Source of the DNA: Bacteroidaceae bacterium
GTDB taxonomy: Bacteria > Bacteroidota > Bacteroidia > Bacteroidales > Bacteroidaceae
Reading direction: 5' to 3'
Length of the DNA: 64,000 nt
Assembly: GCA_017428785.1 (NCBI GenBank)
Contig: JAFRQD010000011.1
Span: 1 to 64,000, forward strand
Positions 41,798-49,617 of the stretch are shown in pieces. Below the pieces are notes generated by a model, which was given only the letters and a program-made list of their open reading frames with translations, ran no database searches and was not told where the DNA came from. The translations under genes and the position numbers were made by a program. Every line of letters starts with the position of its first letter. Position 1 is the first letter of the stretch.

Positions 41798-42673
41798 CTA
41801 CTTGTCGAACGTGAAGTGAGTTGTGCCGATGTTGTGCCCGTCGGCAAAGATGTCAACGCGATAATTGCCGGCACTCAAGGCTTCCGCCACATCCCAGTAA
41901 ACTGTAACGCTCTGCTCCTCACCCGTATATTCGATGTCCTTGCGGATACTGTATTCCAGCTGACGGTTCTCGTAGGCAAAGGTTCCGCCCTTCGTAAGCA
42001 CATCGCCCGTGGGTGTCGTGATGCGGACATAAATGCTGCGGATGCCCGTGGCAGTCGTGACGTTGCGGGCTATCGTGAAGCCTATCACGAACTTCTTGAC
42101 ATCCTTTATCTGCTTGGCAGCCTTTCCCTTCTTGTTTCGTGCCTCAGCATAGATGCCTGTCGCGTCGAGTTGGCTTGCAATGGCCACTTTGTCGGAGAGC
42201 GACTCGTTCTCGGTGGAGAGATTGGAGATGTGCTGACGTGCTTGCTCGTTCTGCGTCTTGAGGTTCGAGTTCTCCTGCGTCAGAGCCTCGTTCATGCGGT
42301 TGAGCGAGTCGATCTGCAAGACATAACTGCGCAGCACCTCTCGCAAGGTGGCGAGCTCCTTCTTGAGTCGCATGATTTCGGCAGCATCGCTGCTCTTCAC
42401 CCTTCTCAGTTCTTCCAGCAGTTCCTCGGTGCGCTTCTGCTCCATCTCAAGCTGGGCGACAAGCGAGTCGTTGTTGATTTGCGTCTTCATCTCGTTGTAC
42501 TGCATGGCGAACTGCTCGTACTCGTTCTCCATCTCGAGCTTGTCCATCTCGGCAAGTTCGAGCATCTGCTTACTGTCGAGCATCTGCTCACGCATTGTGT
42601 AGAGGAGGAAACCTATGACACATGCCACAATCACAGCAACGATGCTCAGTATTATCTTTGTTTTCTTGTTCAT
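41798..42673 (-). CDS. Membrane-anchored coiled-coil protein
   Basis: A 291-residue protein with one N-terminal membrane helix (about 7-25, [19 protein letters not shown]), a long coiled coil (about 30-165, rich in Glu, Leu, Lys, Asn), and a C-terminal beta domain ([11 protein letters not shown], then [14 protein letters not shown], then YRVDIFADG). The outer part probably lies in the periplasm. I know similar proteins in Bacteroidetes only as hypotheticals. It precedes trmB in a two-gene operon. Confidence 0.7.
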   Translation of the reverse strand: MNKKTKIILSIVAVIVACVIGFLLYTMREQMLDSKQMLELAEMDKLEMENEYEQFAMQYNEMKTQINNDSLVAQLEMEQKRTEELLEELRRVKSSDAAEIMRLKKELATLREVLRSYVLQIDSLNRMNEALTQENSNLKTQNEQARQHISNLSTENESLSDKVAIASQLDATGIYAEARNKKGKAAKQIKDVKKFVIGFTIARNVTTATGIRSIYVRITTPTGDVLTKGGTFAYENRQLEYSIRKDIEYTGEEQSVTVYWDVAEALSAGNYRVDIFADGHNIGTTHFTFDK

Positions 42674-42754
42674 GTTAATTCATTCTTTATCATTTCGCCT
42701 GCAAAGATACGAAGAAAAATTAGATATTGAAGAATTAGAAAGATTAAAAAACAC

Positions 42755-42789
42755 AAAAAAGCTCCGCCACCTTTTCAGATGACAGAGCT
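42755..42789 (-). terminator. Terminator for the small peptide gene
   Basis: On the minus strand AGCTCTGTCATCT (42777-42789), loop GAAA, AGGTGGCGGAGCT (42760-42772): 13 base pairs including three G-U, then TTTTTT. It ends the transcript of the secreted protein and small peptide genes. Confidence 0.8.
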
Positions 42790-42832
42790 CCTGATGTAAT
42801 ATAATATAATAATGTATAGGCGCTATGCTGGT

Positions 42833-43012
42833 TTACCACTCTTCGTCCCAAACATTGGCGCTGCCCTTAACACCTGCATCGCCAGCATCGCCAGCTCCGG
42901 AACCATTGAAGTGAGCTACAGGAGTTGAGTCAATCTCGCCAGATGCTGCAATGATGGCTGTACTCAGAATGTTTACTGCAAACATTGAGGGGGCAATATA
43001 TTGTTTCTTCAT
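42833..43012 (-). CDS. Small 59-residue peptide, MKKQYIAP type
   Basis: A short protein starting MKKQYIAPSMFAVNILSTA and ending SANVWDEEW. The N-terminus resembles many small Prevotella/Bacteroides proteins of unknown role; the middle is Gly/Asp/Ala rich (GSGAGDAGDAG). It is not a standard signal peptide. It lies 54 bases after the secreted protein gene on the same strand and ends in its own terminator, which supports a real gene. It could be a secreted peptide or peptide precursor; no maturation enzyme is next to it. Confidence 0.75.
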   Translation of the reverse strand: MKKQYIAPSMFAVNILSTAIIAASGEIDSTPVAHFNGSGAGDAGDAGVKGSANVWDEEW

Positions 43013-43066
43013 TGTCGTATGAGTTTTATTGTTGTTTACCTTATTATATATTATAATATAACTTTA

Positions 43067-44311
43067 TTACTTCACGATGAACTTGCGACCGTTCTGGATG
43101 TACATGCCACGAGTGAGGTTCTCCTTAGAGTTGCCAACGAGGCGGCCATCAACAGAATATACATTACCGTTCTCGCTGAAAATGTCCTTCTCAACGCTGA
43201 TGATGCCTGTTGCGTCATCTTCGAAGCTCAAAGCCTTGACAGAAGCGCCGTCGGGCAGTTCGAAGTAAGCGCGGAAGCCCTTAATGGTGCCCTTTTCGCT
43301 GCTTTCGGGATAGAACAATGTGGTGCCGTCACTGCCGAGGAAGTAAGAGTTGTCCACTTCGAAGATGTTCTTCGAACCATAGAGGCCAACGAACTTAAGG
43401 CCATTGCTTGATGCTTCCAAAGTAGAGGCGCTGGCGGGCTTGTTGATGTTCTTTGCTTCGAATACGATATTAGAAACATTTGCATCAGGCTTCACCAAAA
43501 CGGGGGTGTTGGCAGGAAGTGTTGTAGAAGACGTGAAGGTCAAAGTGTTTTCTGTAGCATCGTAGCTGCCAATCATATACACCTTATTGCAAAGCAATAT
43601 CTCTTCAAGCGAAGGTTCTGTGGATGCAGAGAGTGCAACCGGGCTGCAGAATGTGTTCCATTGGCCAGCCTTAAGCGTCCTGTTGATTTTCACTTCCCTT
43701 ACGGTAGAGGCAAGATTCTTCAGCGTATTGATGTTGGTGTTATTGTCTGTAGTTTCTTCGAGGGTGATGATATCCTGTCCAGGCACCAAGTATTCGATTT
43801 TCTTAATGTTGATTTCTGAAGCCAATGCCTTAAGCTCATATTGCACATTTGCCTTGAAATCTACGGTAAAAGCAGAACCGGCTCCTTGAGTTGTACTTCT
43901 CGCATGACTCACCTTTCTTTCTATAACTTCACCTGTCAAATCATTCACGAACTCAATAATGTGAGCTGTATTGTTTGCACCTTCCATGGTAAAGCAGACA
44001 GTCCTGTCTTCAGAACACTTCATATAAGTACGATGGTGATACTTTACAACGATGGCATGATACGCACTATTAAAATTCAGACCTTGTGTACCGCTTGCAT
44101 CTGATTTGATCCAAAAGCCTGTTCCACTTACAATTTCGAAGTATTGTGTTGGATCAATAGCCCAATTACTTGTGCTGCCGCCTGTCCAAATAGACGAAGA
44201 AAGGGTTGATCCATCCCATACAGTTGTTGCGCCCCAAGCATTCACTCCTACGGTGAGGAACAAGGCAACCAGGGCCATTGCCTTTGTCATTTGTTTGTAA
44301 ATGTGTTTCAT
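43067..44311 (-). CDS. Secreted surface protein with type IX-like C-terminal tail
   Basis: A 414-residue exported protein with signal MKHIYKQMTKAMALVALFLTVGVNAWG. The body is beta-rich; RTLKAGQWNTFCSPVALS and FVGLYGSKNIFEVDNSYFLGSDG recur in Prevotella surface proteins of unknown role. The last residues (VYSVDGRLVGNSKENLTRGMYIQNGRKFIVK region) form a sorting-like tail: DGRLV, RGMYI, GRKFIVK. It is followed by the small peptide gene. Confidence 0.7.
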   Translation of the reverse strand: MKHIYKQMTKAMALVALFLTVGVNAWGATTVWDGSTLSSSIWTGGSTSNWAIDPTQYFEIVSGTGFWIKSDASGTQGLNFNSAYHAIVVKYHHRTYMKCSEDRTVCFTMEGANNTAHIIEFVNDLTGEVIERKVSHARSTTQGAGSAFTVDFKANVQYELKALASEINIKKIEYLVPGQDIITLEETTDNNTNINTLKNLASTVREVKINRTLKAGQWNTFCSPVALSASTEPSLEEILLCNKVYMIGSYDATENTLTFTSSTTLPANTPVLVKPDANVSNIVFEAKNINKPASASTLEASSNGLKFVGLYGSKNIFEVDNSYFLGSDGTTLFYPESSEKGTIKGFRAYFELPDGASVKALSFEDDATGIISVEKDIFSENGNVYSVDGRLVGNSKENLTRGMYIQNGRKFIVK

Positions 44312-44395
44312 TGTTTTGTTTTTTGTTATTTAATTTTGTTTAGATTTCTATGTGTTTTGTGTTGAAAACACTATGTTTTTTACGCAAATCTGCTG

Positions 44396-44403
44396 CAAAG
44401 GTA
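44396..44403 (-). promoter_or_regulatory. Predicted -7 element for the secreted surface protein
   Basis: TACCTTTG on the minus strand, an exact match, 84 bases before the ATG at 44311. Confidence 0.5.
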
Positions 44404-44572
44404 ATGCTTTTTGGTGGTTCAACATTCTTACGCGCACGCATATTTTAAAGATTATGTATAAAACATGCTATTTATTGATATATATCAAGAAGCCCTTGCA
44501 CACTCGACATCTTTTCGTGCATGATTTGTGATGCCTGATGTCATTTTACTGGCTCTCCAGAGAGGGGCTGAG

Positions 44573-44722
44573 AAAAGGCACGCGAACTTTAAAAACTTCA
44601 CATGTCAACTTCGCAAAATCCACACGTGAACTTTGCCAAATCCACATGTGAACTTTGTCAAATCCACACGTGAACTTTGCCAACTACACATGTCTACTCT
44701 GCAAACCATACATTCGTTCTTT
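44573..44722. repeat. Tandem 22-bp repeat array (locus 12)
   Basis: Seven cores, CACGCG (44579), CATGTC (44601), CACGTG (44623), CATGTG (44645), CACGTG (44667), CATGTC (44689) and CATTCG (44711), are all exactly 22 bp apart, with AACTTTGCCAAA-like words between. It sits in a divergent region between a secreted protein gene and mrp, ending about 30 bases before the mrp -33 element. The rest of the 513-base gap holds no gene. Confidence 0.92.
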
Positions 44723-44754
44723 TGTGCCTATCCGTAAACTTCTACCTTATTCGC

Positions 44755-44785
44755 TTGCATAAGTCGCACTTTTATACTAACTTTG
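44755..44785 (+). promoter_or_regulatory. Strong predicted promoter of mrp
   Basis: TTG (44755-44757), 20 bases, TAACTTTG (44778-44785), 39 bases before the ATG at 44825. Confidence 0.72.
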
Positions 44786-44824
44786 CACAAAATTTTGAAT
44801 CATAAAAACAGTCAACAACATCAG

Positions 44825-45934
44825 ATGAACCTCTATCCTCAACTCATACTCGACGCGCTTTCCACGGTTCGCTATCCTGGAACAGGCAAGAACATAGTGG
44901 AGATGAAAATGGTGGACGACGATATGCGCATCGCCGGTCTCAGCGTCTCTTTCACTCTCATCTTCGACAAACCTACTGACCCTTTCATGAAGAGCGTGGT
45001 AAAAGCGGCCGAAGCTGCCATTCATGCCTATGCCTCGAAAAATGCCGAGGTTGAGATAAAGACGCGAACCCTGCAGGCACCTCGCCCAGACCTTCCGGAA
45101 TTGCTTCCTGGCGTGAAGAACATCATCGCCGTTTCGAGCGGCAAAGGTGGCGTGGGCAAGAGCACCGTGGCAGTCAACCTGGCAGTTGCCTTGGCTCGAC
45201 TTGGGATGAAGGTCGGCCTGCTCGACTGCGACATCTTTGGTCCCTCTGTGCCCAAGATGCTTCAAATGGAGGATGCCCGTCCCTACAGCCAGAACATCGA
45301 GGGACGCGACCTGATTCTGCCTGAGGAGAAATACGGCGTGAAAGTGCTCAGCATCGGCTTCTTCGTGAACCCAGAACAGGGAATCATGTGGAGAGGCGGA
45401 ATGGCCAGCAACGCCCTAAAGCAATTGATAGGCGATGCCAACTGGGGCGACCTCGATTACTTTATTCTCGACACGCCTCCCGGCACTTCCGACATACATC
45501 TTACGCTCGTCCAGACCATTCCCATCACGGGCGCCGTCATCGTGAGCACGCCTCAGCAAGTGGCTTTAGCGGATGCTCGCAAGGGCATCGACATGTATCA
45601 GAACGAGAAAATCAATGTCCCCATCCTCGGATTGGTGGAGAATATGTCCTGGTTCACGCCTGCCCAGCATCCGGAAGAACACTACTATCTTTTCGGCAAA
45701 GAAGGCGTCAAGCAGTTGGCCGAGCAGATGAACCTGCCGCTGCTTGCTCAGATTCCTGTTGTTCAGGACTTATGCGAGAGTGGCGACAACGGCATTCCAG
45801 CAGCCACAGATCCTGCCAGCATAACCGGTCAGGCGTTTCTCCAATTGGCTGCAAAAATCATGACAGAAACAGATAAGCGAAAGGCGAGCCTGCCGCCCAC
45901 GCATATAGTTGAACTAAAAAAGCAGTCAAACTAA
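44825..45934 (+). CDS. mrp: Mrp/NBP35-family Fe-S cluster carrier ATPase
   Basis: A 369-residue P-loop protein thought to carry Fe-S clusters to apo-proteins. A short N-terminal DUF59-like domain (1-90) precedes VSSGKGGVGKSTVAVNLA (deviant Walker A), GLLDCDIFGPSVP and ILDTPPGTSD. The usual C-terminal CxxC of Mrp is absent: the segment reads ENMSWFTPAQHPEEHYYLFG with no Cys. I recall this as common in Bacteroidetes. ATG 44825 is preferred to the TTG at 44783, which overlaps the promoter. Confidence 0.9.
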   Translation: MNLYPQLILDALSTVRYPGTGKNIVEMKMVDDDMRIAGLSVSFTLIFDKPTDPFMKSVVKAAEAAIHAYASKNAEVEIKTRTLQAPRPDLPELLPGVKNIIAVSSGKGGVGKSTVAVNLAVALARLGMKVGLLDCDIFGPSVPKMLQMEDARPYSQNIEGRDLILPEEKYGVKVLSIGFFVNPEQGIMWRGGMASNALKQLIGDANWGDLDYFILDTPPGTSDIHLTLVQTIPITGAVIVSTPQQVALADARKGIDMYQNEKINVPILGLVENMSWFTPAQHPEEHYYLFGKEGVKQLAEQMNLPLLAQIPVVQDLCESGDNGIPAATDPASITGQAFLQLAAKIMTETDKRKASLPPTHIVELKKQSN

Positions 45935-45958
45935 CACAAACATAAGGTTTTCAAGGAT

Positions 45959-46768
45959 ATGAACACATTCAAAGGCTTATTATTATTTGCACTTTGCTCT
46001 CTCAATCTTACTGCACAAAGCAAGAAGATAAATTCTTGTCCTCTTCCGGGATACAAGCTTGTATGGAACGATGAGTTCTCTTCGTCTAAACTCGACTCCA
46101 ACCTCTGGGTCTTTCAAGAGGCTCGAGCCGGTTGGGTCAACCACGAATTGCAGACATACGTAAAAGGCGAAAGTCCAAAAGGCAGGAAGGTGGCTGAGTG
46201 CAAGAAAGGCACTCTGAGAATCTACACTTTCAGGGAAGACGACAAGGTTTATAGCGGTCGCCTGTACGGAAACCGCTCGGAGGGCTTCAAGTATGGCTAC
46301 ATCGAGGCTCGCATCAAGCTGCCAAAAGGCAAGGGAACCTGGCCTGCATGGTGGATGATGCCCGTCGGCGGCGGACGCTGGCCCGCTTGTGGAGAGATAG
46401 ATATTATGGAAGAGGTCGGTGTGGACGCCAACGACGTTTCCAGCAGCATCCATTGTGCCGCCTACAACCACCCTGCCAAGACGCAGAAGACGCATCACCT
46501 CTACTGCGAAGGAGCCGAGGAGAGTTTCCATGTCTATGCTTTGGAGTGGACCGAGGATTACATCAGGACATACGTCGACGGACAGGAGCAGCTCTACTTC
46601 GAGAACGATCATAAGGACAACAACGACACCTGGCCTTTCAACAAGCCCTTCTATCCAATCCTCAATGTGGCATGGGGCGGCGACTGGGGCGGCTATAAAG
46701 GTGTGGACGAATCGGCACTTCCCCTCACAATGGAAGTCGATTATGTTCGCGTCTGGCAAAAGGAGTAG
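45959..46768 (+). CDS. Secreted GH16 endo-beta-glucanase (first copy)
   Basis: It likely cleaves beta-1,3 or mixed beta-1,3/1,4 glucans. Signal peptide MNTFKGLLLFALCSLNLTAQ, then a single GH16 domain; the active site EIDIME gives nucleophile Glu 146, Asp 148 and acid/base Glu 151. WPAWWMMPVGGGRWPACGE and LNVAWGGDWGG are subfamily-typical. 269 residues. It lies 24 bases after mrp, possibly read through from it, and is a close paralog of the next gene. Confidence 0.92.
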   Translation: MNTFKGLLLFALCSLNLTAQSKKINSCPLPGYKLVWNDEFSSSKLDSNLWVFQEARAGWVNHELQTYVKGESPKGRKVAECKKGTLRIYTFREDDKVYSGRLYGNRSEGFKYGYIEARIKLPKGKGTWPAWWMMPVGGGRWPACGEIDIMEEVGVDANDVSSSIHCAAYNHPAKTQKTHHLYCEGAEESFHVYALEWTEDYIRTYVDGQEQLYFENDHKDNNDTWPFNKPFYPILNVAWGGDWGGYKGVDESALPLTMEVDYVRVWQKE

Positions 46769-46816
46769 CCCCTCAATCATCAGCGGCCAGCCAATACAAA
46801 AAACCCCATCAATACC

Positions 46817-48151
46817 ATGAAACCACTCAAAGTCATATCTCTTCTTATGCTTTGTCCCCTGACGGTTATGGCTCAAAGTATGAGCGTATATCACAACGGA
46901 CAGCATACCTCCTTCAATATAAGCGAGATAGACAGCGTCACCTTCGACAACACGCCCAACCTCTGGCAGGATGCCAACACAGATATCGGCTTCTACTACG
47001 CTCCGGGATGGAACCAAATTGCTGCCCCGTCCTATACGGAGAACAAAGGCGCATATACATTGACGCTCAGCAGGGCGACCAGCGAACAATGGCAGGCTCA
47101 GATGTACCTCGTAACAGACCTGCATACCGACGCACATCGCAACTACGATTTCCGCATCAAACTGCGTTCCAGCAAGGCAGTCACGGCTACCGTAAAGCTC
47201 TATCAGGATGGCTTTGACAACCTCTATTATTTCGAAGAGCGGTTGCCGCTCGGTGCCGATGAGGAATGCATCTTCGAGCGCAAAGACATGGCCGGACTGG
47301 ACATGAGCCGCGTCAGCATCGTTCTCGACTTCGGAGGAAACAAAGCCGGCACCACTGTCAACATCAGCGGCATCACGCTTACCGAAAAGGAATACGACAC
47401 CTCGAAAGACCAGAACTCCTGCCCTCTGCCCGGCTACCGACTGGTCTGGCACGACGAGTTCTCTGCATCCTACGTCAGCTCTGCCCGTTGGACCTATCAG
47501 AAGGCAGATGCGGGATGGGTCAACCATGAGTTGCAAACCTACATCAGCGGCAAAAGCCCTAAGGGTACAAGAGTGGCGGAAAGCACGGACGGAACGCTGA
47601 AGATACACGCCTTCAAGGAAGGTGATAAGGTCTATAGCGCTCGCATGTATGCAAACCGCTCGGCAGGCTTCAGGTACGGCTACATCGAGGCCCGCATCAA
47701 GCTACCCAAGGGAAAGGGCACATGGCCTGCATGGTGGATGTACCCCGTGGACGGCAGCAACTGGCCGGCTTGCGGCGAGATAGACATCATGGAGGAAGTG
47801 GGAGTAGATCCAAACAGAGTTTCCAGCAGCTTCCATTGCATTGCCTACAACCATACCAACCATACCCAGAAGACCCACGAAATGTACTGCGTCGGGGCAG
47901 AAGAGGGCTTCCACATCTACGCTCTCGAGTGGACAGAGGACTACATGCGTACCTATGTGGACGGCAAAGAGCAACTTTATTTCGAGAACGACCATCAGAA
48001 CAACAACGACTCATGGCCATTCAACAAACCCTTCTACCCCATCCTCAATGTGGCTTGGGGCGGTGATTGGGGCGGCTATGCAGGTGTAGATGAATCAGCT
48101 CTGCCAGTCACCATGGAAGTTGACTATGTCCGCGTCTGGCAGAAGAAGTAA
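46817..48151 (+). CDS. Secreted GH16 endo-beta-glucanase with N-terminal extra domain (second copy)
   Basis: A 444-residue exported enzyme. After signal MKPLKVISLLMLCPLTVMAQ, residues about 20-190 form a beta-rich extra domain (MSVYHNGQHTSFNISEID start; then a carbohydrate-binding-like sandwich), followed by a GH16 domain with Glu 321, Asp 323 and Glu 326 in EIDIME. From CPLPGY to VRVWQK it is closely similar to the first copy, so it is a tandem duplication in which one copy gained or the other lost a domain. The GC-rich array begins at the base after its stop. Confidence 0.92.
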   Translation: MKPLKVISLLMLCPLTVMAQSMSVYHNGQHTSFNISEIDSVTFDNTPNLWQDANTDIGFYYAPGWNQIAAPSYTENKGAYTLTLSRATSEQWQAQMYLVTDLHTDAHRNYDFRIKLRSSKAVTATVKLYQDGFDNLYYFEERLPLGADEECIFERKDMAGLDMSRVSIVLDFGGNKAGTTVNISGITLTEKEYDTSKDQNSCPLPGYRLVWHDEFSASYVSSARWTYQKADAGWVNHELQTYISGKSPKGTRVAESTDGTLKIHAFKEGDKVYSARMYANRSAGFRYGYIEARIKLPKGKGTWPAWWMYPVDGSNWPACGEIDIMEEVGVDPNRVSSSFHCIAYNHTNHTQKTHEMYCVGAEEGFHIYALEWTEDYMRTYVDGKEQLYFENDHQNNNDSWPFNKPFYPILNVAWGGDWGGYAGVDESALPVTMEVDYVRVWQKK

Positions 48152-48239
48152 AAAACGCCGCGTGCGGCGATGGCAATCCCCGGCTGCGGCGATGGGCATT
48201 TCCGCGTGCGGCGATTGACAATTCCGCAGGCGGCGTTTA
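48152..48239. repeat. GC-rich tandem 22-bp repeat array (locus 11)
   Basis: Units with core CCGCGTGCGGCGA begin at 48158, 48180 (CCGGCTGCGG), 48202 and 48224 (CCGCAGGCGG), exactly 22 bp apart. The two ends, AAAACGCCGCGTGCGG and CCGCAGGCGGCGTTTA, are an inverted repeat with one internal mismatch, as in locus 10. It starts at the first base after the GH16 stop codon. Confidence 0.9.
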
Positions 48240-48284
48240 GAACCGCCCTATGCGGGGGTGTGCTTAAGCCTATATCATACTGAA

Positions 48285-48324
48285 AACGAGGCATGTAGAA
48301 GTACAAGTGCCTTAATGCCTCGTT
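48285..48324 (+). terminator. Stem-loop after the GH16 pair
   Basis: AACGAGGCAT (48285-48294) pairs with ATGCCTCGTT (48315-48324), a 10-bp stem followed by TTCC. The T run is short, so termination strength is uncertain. Confidence 0.6.
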
Positions 48325-48377
48325 TCCTCCGACTTGACTCTCCAAAACTATCTTTTTGAGTTTTTTCTTGTAAACGC

Positions 48378-48408
48378 TTGCACATTATTAAAAAATGGCG
48401 TATCTTTG
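48378..48408 (+). promoter_or_regulatory. Strong predicted promoter of the polysaccharide operon
   Basis: TTG (48378-48380), 20 bases, TATCTTTG (48401-48408), an ideal match. The leader to the first ATG (48539) is about 125 bases, much longer than for other genes here. Confidence 0.75.
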
Positions 48409-48474
48409 CATGGCTTTTGTATGCTTCGAGCGAGGTCGAGAAGCGTGCAAAAACGCCAAGATTGCATGTAATTG

Positions 48475-48506
48475 TTTGGAGATTAGCATTTTATATAGTC
48501 TCCAAA
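48475..48506 (+). promoter_or_regulatory. Hairpin in the polysaccharide operon leader
   Basis: TTTGGAGA (48475-48482) pairs with TCTCCAAA (48499-48506), an 8-bp stem with a 16-base AT-rich loop, 32 bases before the start codon. A second, weaker pair is GCTTC/GAAGC near 48423-48444. Bacteroides capsule operons are controlled by antitermination in the leader; no UpxY-like gene is seen here, so that role is only a possibility. Confidence 0.45.
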
Positions 48507-48538
48507 GCCCCAGAGGTATATATTAAACAAAAGGATAT

Positions 48539-49609
48539 ATGGTAGAATACAACATTTCACTTGAAGGGAAAACCGTTCTGGTGACCGGTGCCGCCGGCTT
48601 TATCGGCAGCAATCTCGTGGTGCGTCTCTTCAAAGAATTCAAGGAAATCAAGGTCGTCGGCATCGACTCGATGAACGATTACTACGATGTGAATCTCAAG
48701 AAAGAGCGTCTGGCAAAAATCGAAGCCCTTGGCCGCGACTGGGTGTTCGTCAAGGGCAACATTGCCGACAAGGCTTGCATAGACAGCCTTTTTGCTGAGT
48801 ACAAACCAGCCGTTGTGGTGAATCTTGCCGCTCAGGCCGGCGTCAGATACAGCATCACCAATCCCGATGCCTACATAGAGAGCAACCTCATCGGCTTCTA
48901 CAACATTTTGGAAGCCTGCCGGCACAACAATGTAGAGCATCTGGTCTATGCCTCCAGCAGTAGCGTTTACGGCTCGAACAAGAAAGTCCCCTACTCCACG
49001 GACGACAAAGTGGACAATCCCGTCAGTCTCTATGCGGCAACAAAGAAAAGCAACGAACTGCTTGCACATGCCTACAGCAAACTCTACAACATCCCAAGCA
49101 CCGGCCTGCGTTTCTTCACAGTATATGGTCCTGCTGGTCGCCCCGACATGGCCTACTTCGGCTTCACCAATAAGCTTCGCGAAGGCAAGACCATCCAAAT
49201 TTTCAACTATGGCAACTGCAAGCGCGACTTCACCTTTGTAGACGACATCGTGGAAGGCGTGGTGAGAGTGATGCAACATGCGCCGGAAAAGCAAACCGGC
49301 GAGGATGGTTTGCCTGTCCCGCCATATAAGGTCTATAACATCGGCAACAGCTCTCCGGAGAACCTCCTCGACTTTGTCACCATCCTTCAGGAAGAACTTC
49401 TCGCTGCAGGCGTACTCCCCGCCGACTACGATTTCGATGCACACAAGGAACTCGTGCCTATGCAACCCGGCGACGTACCCGTCACCTATGCAGACACCAC
49501 CCCACTCGAAGAAGACTTCGGTTTCCGTCCTTCCACCCCACTTCGCCAAGGCTTGCGCAAGTTCGCCAGGTGGTATGCAGGTTACTATAAGACAACGGAG
49601 GCAAAATAA
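48539..49609 (+). CDS. UDP-glucuronate 4-epimerase-type NAD-dependent epimerase
   Basis: It probably converts UDP-glucuronate to UDP-galacturonate. Extended SDR fold: VTGAAGFIGSNL, then GIDSMNDYYDVNLKKERL (a signature of this epimerase group), SSSSVYG and the catalytic YAATKKSNE. FFTVYGPAGRPDMAYFGF and the final QGLRKFARWY fit. 356 residues. First gene of the polysaccharide operon; the next gene starts 9 bases on. Confidence 0.85.
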   Translation: MVEYNISLEGKTVLVTGAAGFIGSNLVVRLFKEFKEIKVVGIDSMNDYYDVNLKKERLAKIEALGRDWVFVKGNIADKACIDSLFAEYKPAVVVNLAAQAGVRYSITNPDAYIESNLIGFYNILEACRHNNVEHLVYASSSSVYGSNKKVPYSTDDKVDNPVSLYAATKKSNELLAHAYSKLYNIPSTGLRFFTVYGPAGRPDMAYFGFTNKLREGKTIQIFNYGNCKRDFTFVDDIVEGVVRVMQHAPEKQTGEDGLPVPPYKVYNIGNSSPENLLDFVTILQEELLAAGVLPADYDFDAHKELVPMQPGDVPVTYADTTPLEEDFGFRPSTPLRQGLRKFARWYAGYYKTTEAK

Positions 49610-49617
49610 GCACAGAC

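Noticed and set aside
45983..47608. Long minus-strand open frame of 541 codons across the GH16 genes
   Set aside because: It is antisense to two clear glycoside hydrolases, has no recognisable domain, and its composition mirrors the codons of the genes opposite.
48409..48538. A riboswitch in the polysaccharide operon leader
   Set aside because: Only one 8-bp hairpin is clear; no conserved riboswitch core is recognised.
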